Source of the DNA: Roseococcus microcysteis | Lineage (GTDB): Bacteria; Pseudomonadota; Alphaproteobacteria; Acetobacterales; Acetobacteraceae | DNA length: 64,000 nucleotides | Direction: 5' to 3' | NCBI RefSeq assembly: GCF_014764365.1 | Contig: NZ_CP061718.1 | Coordinates: forward strand, 2,806,501-2,870,500 | Part shown: piece after piece, positions 18,131-25,759 of the stretch | Layout of the letters: the number at the start of each line of letters is the position of its first letter | How positions within the stretch are numbered: the stretch's first letter is position 1 | Translations under genes and position numbers: made by a program | The notes under the pieces: generated by a model | Database searches by the model: none | Told to the model about the DNA's origin: nothing | Seen by the model: only the letters and a program-made list of their open reading frames with translations

Positions 18131-19105
18131 ATGCTGACAACCTTTGCCGTTCGCCAAGGGGCACTTCTGCGGGGGGAGGAGGCGGCGCCGCTGCGCGGGG
18201 CCGTCTGGATCGACCTGCTGGATCCCACGCCCGAAGAGGAGCGCCTGGTCGAGGAGGCGGTGGGCTTCGAACTCCCCTCGCGCGAGGAGATGCAGGAGAT
18301 CGAAAGCTCCTCCCGCATGTACCGCGAGGGAGATGTGCTGTTCCTCACCGCGAACTTCCTGCACGGCGTGGAGGGCAGCGACTATGAGTCCACGCCCATC
18401 TCCTTCGTGTTGGCCCCCTCCGTGCTGGTCACGGTGCGCCATGCCACGCCCAAGGCCTTCTCCGTCTTCACCGCCCGTTGCCAGAAGGCGCCGGAGGCAC
18501 TGCTGGGCAGCCCGGACGCCGTGCTGCTGCACCTGTTCGGCCAGATCGTGGACCGGCTGGCGGATATCCTGGAGCGGATCGGTCTCGACATCGACCGCGC
18601 CAACCAGGACGCCTTCCGCGCCGCCCGCAGCGCCAAGAAGGTGACGCAGAAGGACCAGGACCTGCGCTCGGTGCTGCTGACGCTGGGCCTGGTGGGCGAC
18701 CTGACGGCGCGGACCACGGACACCCTGCTCGGCCTCACGCGCATCCTGACCTTCCTGACCGCCGAGAAATCCGCGGTGCGCAAGGAGAACCAGCACCTCA
18801 TCAAGACGCTGGTGCGCGACGTGCGAAGCCTGGTCGAGCACGGCAATTCCATGAACCACAAGGCGACCTTCCTGCTCGACGCCGTGCTGGGCATCATCAA
18901 CGTCGAGCAGATGAACATCATCAAGACCTTTACCGTGGTGAGCGTGGCGCTGATGCCGCCCACCCTCATCGCCAGCATCTACGGCATGAACTTCCAGCAC
19001 ATGCCGGAGCTGGAATGGCCCATCGGCTACCCCCTGGCGGTGCTGGCCATGATCCTGAGCGCGCTGGGGCCCGTGCTCTACTTCAAGCGCAAGGGCTGGC
19101 TGTAG
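18131..19105 (+). CDS. corA: CorA family magnesium transport protein
   Basis: A Mg2+/Co2+ channel of the CorA family, 324 residues. The cytoplasmic N-terminal domain is followed by a long helix, then two C-terminal membrane segments joined by the ion-selective YGMN motif (about residues 284-287) and the MPEL loop, both diagnostic. It ends with a short basic tail (FKRKGWL). An AAGGA ribosome site is present. Palindromic sequence starts 9 bases after its stop; that may end its transcript, or belong to the mrp promoter downstream. Confidence 0.95.
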   Translation: MLTTFAVRQGALLRGEEAAPLRGAVWIDLLDPTPEEERLVEEAVGFELPSREEMQEIESSSRMYREGDVLFLTANFLHGVEGSDYESTPISFVLAPSVLVTVRHATPKAFSVFTARCQKAPEALLGSPDAVLLHLFGQIVDRLADILERIGLDIDRANQDAFRAARSAKKVTQKDQDLRSVLLTLGLVGDLTARTTDTLLGLTRILTFLTAEKSAVRKENQHLIKTLVRDVRSLVEHGNSMNHKATFLLDAVLGIINVEQMNIIKTFTVVSVALMPPTLIASIYGMNFQHMPELEWPIGYPLAVLAMILSALGPVLYFKRKGWL

Positions 19106-19114
19106 CCGCCGCCG

Positions 19115-19153
19115 CGTCCGGCTTTCCGGACGCCGCGTTCGGCTTTGCGAACG
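19115..19153. promoter_or_regulatory. Tandem palindromes: candidate enhancer sites for a sigma-54 activator (or corA terminator)
   Basis: Two 18-bp dyads lie in tandem: CGTCCGGCTTTCCGGACG (19115-19132) and CGTTCGGCTTTGCGAACG (19136-19153). They match at 15 of 18 positions. One C-G pair of the first is replaced by T-A in the second, so the symmetry is kept. Their centres are 21 bp apart, about two helical turns, and lie about 120 and 99 bp upstream of the start point predicted from the sigma-54 promoter. That is the usual arrangement of NtrC-type activator sites. The same sequence could fold as two small hairpins after corA, but no T tract follows. Confidence 0.55.
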
Positions 19154-19215
19154 GGCGCTGACGGCCCACGCGCGGCCGTGCCGCGCCTTTCCGCGCTTTC
19201 CGCCGGGGCATGCGG

Positions 19216-19232
19216 TTGGCACGGCTGTTGCA
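19216..19232 (+). promoter_or_regulatory. Sigma-54 (-24/-12) promoter of the mrp/cation operon
   Basis: TTGGCACGGCTGTTGCA matches the sigma-54 consensus YTGGCACGRNNNTTGCW at every specified position, with correct GG to GC spacing. It predicts transcription starting near 19243, two bases before the GTG of mnhA. A sigma-54 activator gene with GAFTGA lies in the same operon, and two palindromes of suitable type lie about 100 bp upstream. Confidence 0.8.
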
Positions 19233-19244
19233 ACATTCGCCGCC

Positions 19245-21521
19245 GTGAACTGGATCCTCGCCCTCATCCCCTGCCTGGCGTTGCTGGCCGTTCCGGCGGT
19301 AGCGCTCGGCCTGCGCGCGCGCCCCGCGCTCGCCCCCGCGCTGGCGCTGCTGCCGGCGACGCTCTTCGGCCTCATCCTGCTGCTGCCGCTGGGCGCCACC
19401 TTCCGCCTGGACTGGATGCCGGCCTTCGGCATCGGCTTCGCCTTCCGCCTGGACGGGCTGTCGCAGCTGATGGCGCTGCTCATCACCGGCATCGGCACCG
19501 GCATCTTCCTGTTCTCGGGCAGCTACATGACCAGCTACCCGAAGCAGCACCGCTTCATGGCGGTGCTGACGCTGTTCATGGCGGCGATGCTGGGCGCGGT
19601 GCTGGCCGATGACCTGATCGTGCTGTTCATCTTCTGGGAGCTGACCAGCCTCGCCTCCTTCATGCTGATCGGCTTCGAGGCCCACAAGCCCGCCGCCCGG
19701 CGCGCCGCACAGCAGGGCCTGCTGGTGACGGTCTCGGGCGGGCTCGCGATGTTGGCGGGCATCCTGCTGCTGGGCACGGCGGCCGGCACCTTCACCATTT
19801 CCGAGATCCTGGCGAACCGCGCCGTGCTGGCCACGCATGCCTTCACGCCCTGGATCATCGTGCTGGTGGCGATGGGCTGCTTCGCGAAGTCGGCGCAGTG
19901 GCCGCTGCACATGTGGCTGCCCAATGCGATGGCGGCACCTACCCCCGTCTCGGCCTATCTGCATTCCGCCACGATGGTGAAGCTCGGCGTCTATCTGCTG
20001 GCGCGGCTGAACCCGGCCTTCCAGGAATGGGCGCTGTGGCAGGGGCTGCTGACCGGCGCGGGCACGCTGACCATGCTGACCGGCGCCGTGCTGGCCCTGC
20101 GCGAGCGCGACCTGAAGCGCAAGCTCGCCTGGTCCACCGTGGTGGCGCTGGGCACGCTGGTGACGCTGATTGGGCTGGAGGAACCGCTGGCGGCCACCGC
20201 GGCCGTGGTGTTCCTGCTGGTGCACGCGCTCTACAAGGCGAGCCTGTTCCTCGTGGCCGGCATCCTCGACAAGAAGGCCGGCACACGCGACGCGCTGATG
20301 CTGCGCGGCCTCGGCCGCCACATGCCGCTCACCGCCATCGCGGCACTTCTGGCCGCGCTCTCCATGGCCGGCGCGCCGGGCTTCATCGGCTACATGGCCA
20401 AGGACCTGCTGTTCACCGTGCAGCTCGGTGTGCCCGGGCTGCTGCCCCTGGTGGCGCTGCTGGTCAACGCGGCCATGGTGGTGGTGGCCGGCGTGGTCGC
20501 GGTGCGGCCCTTCTTCGGCAAGCCCATGGAAATGGAGCGCCAGGCCAAGGACCCCGGCTTCACCATGCTGGCCGCGCCGCTGACGCTGGCCATCCTGGGC
20601 CTCGTCTTCGGCCTGGCGCCCGCGCTGATCTCGGTGAACCTGGTCGAGCCCGCGGCCGCCGCCATCCTGGGCGAGCCCACCGGCATCGCGCTGGGCGACA
20701 AGCACGCGACCGAGATCGTCTACTACCTCTCGCTGGTGGTGCTGGGGCTGGGCGTCATCGCCTTTCTCGCCTGGACGCGGTTGCAGCCGCGCCTCGCCGC
20801 GCAGACCTGGCTCGACGACTACGGGCCGGACGCCGCCTATGGCCGCATCCTGCGCGGCGTCTCCGTGATCTCCGGTGCGGTGACGCGCCGTGTGCAGACC
20901 GGCAGCCTGCGCTTCTACATCGGCGCGACGGTCGTGCTGATGTTCGGCGGCACGCTGGTGCTGCTGGTGGCGGGCGGCGGCCTTGGCCTGCCCTCGGCCG
21001 ACCCGTTGCCGTTGCCGCACCAGGCCGTGCTGGTGGGCCTCGTCATCGCGGGCGCGGTGGCCGTCTGCCGGCTGCAGATGCTGTTCGCGCAGGTGATGGC
21101 GGCCGCGGTGGTGGGCTTCGGCGTCGGCATCCTGTTCCTGACGCTGGGCGCGGCGGACCTCGCCTTCACGCAGTTCACCGTCGAGACCATCGCCATCGTG
21201 CTGCTGGTGGCCATCCTGGCGCGCCTGCCCTTCCGCGAGCTGGATGCGCGCCGGCGCGAGGAACACCGCCGCGACGGCGCCATCGCCATCGGCGCGGGCG
21301 TGGTGGGCTTCCTCACGCTGCTGGCCGTGCTGTCCGTGCCCTTCGACACCCAGATGCCCGACTGGATGGGCGCCGCCGCCTGGCCCGAGGCGAAGGGCCG
21401 CAACGTCGTCAACGTCATCCTGGTGGATTTCCGCGCGCTGGACACGCTGGGCGAGATCGCGGTGCTGCTGATCGCGGCGCTGGCGGCCACGGTGCTGCTG
21501 CGCCGCGCGCGGGGGAAGTGA
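19245..21521 (+). CDS. mnhA: Mrp-type Na+/H+ antiporter subunit A
   Basis: The large membrane subunit of the multisubunit Na+(K+)/H+ antiporter, 758 residues, related to complex I NuoL. Hydrophobic segments run throughout. The NuoL-like core includes SGSYMTSYPKQHRFM, FWELTSLASFMLIGFE (conserved Glu), the MGCFAKSAQWPLHMWLPNAM motif and SAYLHSATMVKLGVYLLAR. The C-terminal extension (about residue 560 onward) is the MbhD/MbhE-type module fused in most MrpA proteins and includes a DLAFTQFTVETIA stretch. It starts at GTG with no Shine-Dalgarno sequence. The predicted sigma-54 transcript would begin two bases before it, so the mRNA may be leaderless. Confidence 0.93.
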   Translation: MNWILALIPCLALLAVPAVALGLRARPALAPALALLPATLFGLILLLPLGATFRLDWMPAFGIGFAFRLDGLSQLMALLITGIGTGIFLFSGSYMTSYPKQHRFMAVLTLFMAAMLGAVLADDLIVLFIFWELTSLASFMLIGFEAHKPAARRAAQQGLLVTVSGGLAMLAGILLLGTAAGTFTISEILANRAVLATHAFTPWIIVLVAMGCFAKSAQWPLHMWLPNAMAAPTPVSAYLHSATMVKLGVYLLARLNPAFQEWALWQGLLTGAGTLTMLTGAVLALRERDLKRKLAWSTVVALGTLVTLIGLEEPLAATAAVVFLLVHALYKASLFLVAGILDKKAGTRDALMLRGLGRHMPLTAIAALLAALSMAGAPGFIGYMAKDLLFTVQLGVPGLLPLVALLVNAAMVVVAGVVAVRPFFGKPMEMERQAKDPGFTMLAAPLTLAILGLVFGLAPALISVNLVEPAAAAILGEPTGIALGDKHATEIVYYLSLVVLGLGVIAFLAWTRLQPRLAAQTWLDDYGPDAAYGRILRGVSVISGAVTRRVQTGSLRFYIGATVVLMFGGTLVLLVAGGGLGLPSADPLPLPHQAVLVGLVIAGAVAVCRLQMLFAQVMAAAVVGFGVGILFLTLGAADLAFTQFTVETIAIVLLVAILARLPFRELDARRREEHRRDGAIAIGAGVVGFLTLLAVLSVPFDTQMPDWMGAAAWPEAKGRNVVNVILVDFRALDTLGEIAVLLIAALAATVLLRRARGK

Positions 21522-21524
21522 GCC

Positions 21525-21923
21525 ATGAAGACCAGCTTCATCATGAACGCCTCGGCGCGCTACGTGCTGTGGGCCTGCGTCCTCCTCTCCCTCTTCGTGC
21601 TGCTGCGCGGCCACAATGAGCCGGGCGGCGGCTTCATCGGCGGGCTGATCGGCGCGCTGGGCTTCGTCTTCCACGCGCTGGCGCGCGGGGCGGGGGCCAC
21701 GCGCGCGGTGCTGCGGCTGCAGCCGCTGACCTGGGCGGGCATTGGCCTGCTGTTTGGCATCCTGGCCGGCCTGCCGGCGCTGCTGCTGTTCGGGGAGCCC
21801 TTCCTCACGCAGCAATGGCTGGGCACCACCCCCATCGGCACCACCGTGCTGTTCGACCTGGGCGTCTACCTCGTCGTGCTGGGCTTCGCGCTCGCCTTCG
21901 TGCTGCCCTTCATGGAGGCCTGA
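21525..21923 (+). CDS. mnhB: Mrp-type Na+/H+ antiporter subunit B
   Basis: A 132-residue membrane subunit of the Mrp antiporter with four hydrophobic segments. The family motif [22 protein letters not shown] is visible near residues 26-47 (core [13 protein letters not shown]). It starts 3 bases after the mnhA stop codon, and mnhC follows after 4 bases. Confidence 0.93.
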   Translation: MKTSFIMNASARYVLWACVLLSLFVLLRGHNEPGGGFIGGLIGALGFVFHALARGAGATRAVLRLQPLTWAGIGLLFGILAGLPALLLFGEPFLTQQWLGTTPIGTTVLFDLGVYLVVLGFALAFVLPFMEA

Positions 21924-21927
21924 GCCC

Positions 21928-22362
21928 ATGGAATTCCTCCTGGCGCTCCTCTTCGGCGTGCTGCTCTCCGCCGCCATCTACCTGCTGATGGCGCGTTCCC
22001 TCGCGCGCTCCATCCTGGGCCTGCTGCTGCTGGGCAATGCGGCCAACATCGCCATCATCGCCAGCGGCCGCGTGCTGGGCTGGGCGCCGCCGCTCGTGGC
22101 GCCCGGCGCCAATGCCCTGGTGGCCGATGCCTCCAACCCGCTGCCGCAGGCGCTGGTGCTGACGGCCATCGTCATCTCCTTCGGCCTCACGGCCTATGTG
22201 ATGGTGCTGAGCTGGGCGGTGTGGCGCGGCAAGGGCACGGTGGACACCGAGGCGCTGCGCGTCGCCGAGCCGCGCGGCCTGCCCGCCGCCGATGCGCGTG
22301 AAGCCGCGGAGGCCGAGACGCTGGCCGCCGACCTGCTGCCCACCCGCACGGGAGCGCGCTGA
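21928..22362 (+). CDS. mnhC: Mrp-type Na+/H+ antiporter subunit C
   Basis: A 144-residue, NuoK-like subunit with three membrane segments. The family stretches LLGNAANIAIIASG and DASNPLPQALVLTAIVISF are present. The C-terminal tail after the last helix (TEALRVAEPRGLPAADAREA) is longer than in many MnhC proteins. The ATG at 21928 follows a GGAGG-type site; the open frame before it is shadow of mnhB. The stop overlaps the ATG of mnhD (TGATG). Confidence 0.93.
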   Translation: MEFLLALLFGVLLSAAIYLLMARSLARSILGLLLLGNAANIAIIASGRVLGWAPPLVAPGANALVADASNPLPQALVLTAIVISFGLTAYVMVLSWAVWRGKGTVDTEALRVAEPRGLPAADAREAAEAETLAADLLPTRTGAR

Positions 22363-23876
22363 TGGCCACCCGCGCCGACTGGCTGCTCGCGCTGCCCCTC
22401 CTCCTGCCGCTGCTGGCCTGCGCGGCCACGGCGGCGCTGCAATCCCGCCGCGACCTCCAGCGCGGCATCACCGCCATCACCGCGGTGGGCCTGCTGCTGG
22501 CCTCCGCGGCCCTGGTGGCCGAGGTGATCGGGCGGGGCGTCATCGCCTCGCAGATGGGCCAATGGCCCGCGCCCTTCGGCATCACGCTGGTGGCGGACCT
22601 CTTTGCCGCCTCCATGGTCGCGATCACGGCGCTGATGTATGCCGCCACCGCCCTCTACGCGCGCGGTGACACGGACGTGCTGGAGAACGAGGCGCTGTGG
22701 CACCCGCTGCTGGCCGCGCTGGCCCTTGGTGTCGGCGGCGCCTTCCTGGCGGGCGACCTGTTCAACCTCTACGTCTGGTTCGAGGTGATGCTCATCGCCT
22801 CCTTCGGCCTGATCGTGCTGGGCGGCGGGCGCGAGCAGCTGGATGGCGCGGTGAAATATGCCATGCTGAACCTGCTGGCCACGACGGTGTTCCTGATTTC
22901 GGTCGGCATGATGTACGGGCTGACGGGCACGCTGAACCTGGCCGACATGGCCCGCCGCATCCCGGAGATCGAGAACCAGGGCGCGGTCGCGGCGGTGGCC
23001 TTCCTCATGCTGGCGGCCTTCGGCGCCAAGGCGGCGGTGTTCCCGCTGTTCTTCTGGCTGCCCGCCTCCTACCACACGGCCATCGCGCCCGTGGCGGCCA
23101 TCTTCGCCGCGCTGCTGACGAAGGTCGGTGTCTACGCGCTGATCCGCATCGTCACGCTGCTGCTGCCCGAGGGCCATGCCTGGGTGGCGCCGCTGATGTG
23201 GTTCCTCGCCGCCGGCACCATGGTGGTGGGTGTGCTGGGGGCAGCCGCGCATTGGGAAATCCGGCGCATCCTGTCGTTCCACATCATCAGCCAGATCGGC
23301 TACATGATCGTGGGCATCGCCATCGCGACACCCTTGGCGCTGGCGGGTGCCGTTCTCTACATGCTGCACCATATCGTGGTGAAGGCGAACCTGTTCCTGG
23401 TGGCGGGTGTGATCCGCCGCGCGGGCGGCACCTTCTCGCTGGCCACGCTGGGCGGGCTGTGGCGCCGCGACCCGTGGCTCGGCCTGCTGTTCGCCATTCC
23501 CGCGCTGTCGCTGGCCGGCATTCCGCCGTTCTCGGGCTTCTGGGCCAAGCTGTTCGTGTTGAAGTCGGGCTTTGACGCGGGCTGGTATGTGCTGGCGGGC
23601 ATCGCGCTCGCGACGGGCATCCTCACCCTCTACTCCATGCTCAAGATCTGGATGGAGGCCTTCTGGAAGGAAGTGCCCGAGGGCACGCCCGAGCTGCCGA
23701 CCATCACCGGCGCCACGCGCTGGCTGCTGCTGGCGCCGGTCGCGGGGCTTGGCCTCATCACCATCACCATCGGGCTCTGGACCGAGCCCTTCGCCGCCTT
23801 CGCGCTGGCTGCCGGCGAACAGCTCGCCAGCCGGGAGGCCTACATCACCGCCGTGATGGGAGTGATCCGGCCATGA
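22362..23876 (+). CDS. mnhD: Mrp-type Na+/H+ antiporter subunit D
   Basis: A 504-residue NuoN/NuoM-like membrane subunit with about 14 hydrophobic segments. The conserved glutamate lies in the FNLYVWFEVMLIASFG segment, and a lysine-bearing helix is AKAAVFPLFFWLPASYHTA (core KAAVFPLFFWLP). ILSFHIISQIGYMIVG is the discontinuous-helix region. Together with MnhA it forms the proton-translocating half of the complex. Its end overlaps mnhE by ATGA. Confidence 0.94.
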   Translation: MATRADWLLALPLLLPLLACAATAALQSRRDLQRGITAITAVGLLLASAALVAEVIGRGVIASQMGQWPAPFGITLVADLFAASMVAITALMYAATALYARGDTDVLENEALWHPLLAALALGVGGAFLAGDLFNLYVWFEVMLIASFGLIVLGGGREQLDGAVKYAMLNLLATTVFLISVGMMYGLTGTLNLADMARRIPEIENQGAVAAVAFLMLAAFGAKAAVFPLFFWLPASYHTAIAPVAAIFAALLTKVGVYALIRIVTLLLPEGHAWVAPLMWFLAAGTMVVGVLGAAAHWEIRRILSFHIISQIGYMIVGIAIATPLALAGAVLYMLHHIVVKANLFLVAGVIRRAGGTFSLATLGGLWRRDPWLGLLFAIPALSLAGIPPFSGFWAKLFVLKSGFDAGWYVLAGIALATGILTLYSMLKIWMEAFWKEVPEGTPELPTITGATRWLLLAPVAGLGLITITIGLWTEPFAAFALAAGEQLASREAYITAVMGVIRP

Positions 23877-24226
23877 CCGAGAAAGCCCCGACCCCACGCC
23901 CCTGGAACATCCTGGCCTGGCTCTGGCTGCTGGTGCTGTTCCTGCGCGAACTGGTGCTCTCCGCCTGGGCGGTGATCAGCGCCACGCTGGCGCCCAATGT
24001 GCGCGCGCGCTCCGGCGTGGTTGCGGTGCCGCTGCGGCTGCGTTCCGCGGCCGGCATCACGTTGCTGGCCGACATGGTGACGCTGACACCCGGCACCACC
24101 GCGCTGCATGTCTCGGAGGACCGCAGCATTCTCTACGTGCATGTCATGGACATCGAGAGCCCCGAAGCCGTCCGCGCCAGCATCGCGGAACGGCTGGAGC
24201 GCCCGGCGATGCGGGTGCTGCGATGA
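23873..24226 (+). CDS. mnhE: Mrp-type Na+/H+ antiporter subunit E
   Basis: A 117-residue subunit with one clear N-terminal hydrophobic stretch (LAWLWLLVLFLRELVLSAW) and a soluble C-terminal part. The family region LTPGTTALHVSEDRSILYVHV is present (core TPGTTALHV). It is shorter than many MnhE proteins (about 160 residues), having lost part of the N-terminal membrane region. It overlaps both neighbours by ATGA. Confidence 0.9.
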   Translation: MTEKAPTPRPWNILAWLWLLVLFLRELVLSAWAVISATLAPNVRARSGVVAVPLRLRSAAGITLLADMVTLTPGTTALHVSEDRSILYVHVMDIESPEAVRASIAERLERPAMRVLR

Positions 24227-24513
24227 GCTTCCTGACCGTCGCCCTGATCTTCTCCGCGCTCATGGTCGCGGTGGCCGTGGGCCTGACCGGCTGGCGCATG
24301 CTGCACGGACCGGGCATCGCCGACCGTGCGGTGGCGATGGACCTGCTGGGCCTGCTCGCCGTCGCGGCCACCGCGCTGGTGGCGCTGGGCGGTGGCTACC
24401 TCGCGCTGCTCGACATCGCGCTGGGCCTGGGCCTGGTGGGCTTCATCGGCGCCGTGGGTGTCGCCACCTTCATCAAGCGCGCGTCCGAACCGCCGGAGGA
24501 CCAGGATGTCTGA
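24223..24513 (+). CDS. mnhF: Mrp-type Na+/H+ antiporter subunit F
   Basis: A 96-residue subunit with three membrane helices and the family segment LHGPGIADRAVAMDLLG between the first two. It overlaps mnhE by 4 bases and mnhG by 8 bases, so translation of E, F and G is probably coupled. Confidence 0.93.
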   Translation: MSFLTVALIFSALMVAVAVGLTGWRMLHGPGIADRAVAMDLLGLLAVAATALVALGGGYLALLDIALGLGLVGFIGAVGVATFIKRASEPPEDQDV

Positions 24514-25729
24514 GATCGTCGCGGCGCTGCTGCTGCTGTCGGGCGCCACCATCTCGTTGATCGCGGCCATCGGCGTGGCGCGCCTGCCCGATGCCTTCCT
24601 GCGGATGCACGCGGCCACCAAGGCCGGCGTGGTCGGCGCGGGGCTGACGCTGCTCGGCGTCGCCTTCGCCTTCGACACGGGCGAGGCCTGGTTCCGCGTC
24701 ACCCTCATCGTGGTCTTCCTGCTGGTGACGGTGCCCATCTCCTCCCATGCGCTCGGGCGCGCGGCCTATGTGGGCGGGGCGCCCATGTGGTCGGGCACGG
24801 TGATGGACGACCTCAAGGGCGTGCTGCCGCGCCATGCCATTGATGCGGACCCCGAGGCGCAGCGCGCCATCGCCATGCCGGTGGGTGCCGCCGGCCCCGA
24901 GACGGGCGCCCGGCCCGCGCCGCATGCCGCCGCCGCCCCGCGCCGCATGCTGCTGGCCCTGGCCGATGGGTCGGGTGCCGCCGCCGCGCTGCGCGCCGCG
25001 CTGGAGGTGACCGCCGGCCCGCGCACCGAGGTGACGCTGCTGAGCCTGCTCTGCACGCCCAGCCTCAACCAGACCGGTCCCATGCCCGTGGGCGGCGCGC
25101 ATTTCGGACGCCGCCTGGTGGAGGGCCGCTTCGCCAAGGCGCGTGAGGCCGCGGCTTCGCTCGCCACCCAGATGGAAACCTTCTGCCAGACCCAGGGCTA
25201 CCATTTCCGCATGCGCCACGAGGAGGGCGATGCGGGCACCCTGCTGGGCCATGCCGCCGCGCATCATGACCTGACGGTGCTGCCGCGGGGCACCTGGTTC
25301 GACCACGCGCAGGCGCTGGAGGAGGGCTATGCCGCCCAGCGTTCGGCGCGCGTGTCGCTGCCCGGGCTGCTGCTGGCCGCGCCCGACTTCACCATGCCCG
25401 GCGCGCTGCACTTCCTGCACGAGGGCGACCTGGCCTCCAGCGAGGCGCTGAAGCGCTTCCTCGGCCTCTCCTTCCTCGCGCACCTGCCATTGACCATCAC
25501 GGGGCTCGACCTCGACGGCGCGGAGGCGGCGCTGGAGGAGGCGGTGGCCCTGGCGGCGGCGCGCGAACGCCCGGTGCATCGCGGCCCCGTGCTGCTGCAC
25601 CCTGATCGTCCGGCACCGCTGCCGGCCTTCACGGGCGGCGCGCTGGCCATCATCCCCGCCCGCTCCTCCTCCGGACGCACGGCGTGGCGCAGCCTGCGGG
25701 AGATGGAGGCCTCGGTCCTTCTCGCCTGA
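24506..25729 (+). CDS. mnhG: Mrp-type Na+/H+ antiporter subunit G fused to a universal-stress-like C-terminal region
   Basis: Residues 1-100 are a typical MnhG: three membrane helices with VARLPDAFLRMHAATKAG in the first loop. MnhG normally ends at about 110-130 residues, but here the same frame runs on without a stop to residue 407. The extra part (about 145-407) has an alternating strand/helix pattern beginning PRRMLLALADGSGAAAAL. It includes a DLTVLPRG strand and a second, similar half from about 270 (LPGLLLAAPDFT). This resembles two tandem universal-stress-protein folds, but the ATP-binding glycine motif is not evident. I infer the fold from pattern only. It would place a cytoplasmic sensor or regulator on the antiporter. 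Confidence 0.82.
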   Translation: MSEIVAALLLLSGATISLIAAIGVARLPDAFLRMHAATKAGVVGAGLTLLGVAFAFDTGEAWFRVTLIVVFLLVTVPISSHALGRAAYVGGAPMWSGTVMDDLKGVLPRHAIDADPEAQRAIAMPVGAAGPETGARPAPHAAAAPRRMLLALADGSGAAAALRAALEVTAGPRTEVTLLSLLCTPSLNQTGPMPVGGAHFGRRLVEGRFAKAREAAASLATQMETFCQTQGYHFRMRHEEGDAGTLLGHAAAHHDLTVLPRGTWFDHAQALEEGYAAQRSARVSLPGLLLAAPDFTMPGALHFLHEGDLASSEALKRFLGLSFLAHLPLTITGLDLDGAEAALEEAVALAAARERPVHRGPVLLHPDRPAPLPAFTGGALAIIPARSSSGRTAWRSLREMEASVLLA

Positions 25730-25759
25730 TTTCGCGGGCGATCGGGGTGGCGAGGTGCC

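Noticed and set aside
19083-21977. A 964-residue minus-strand open frame opposite mnhA
   Set aside because: It is a Gln/His/Arg-rich shadow of the conserved membrane subunit genes, without any ribosome site or motif.
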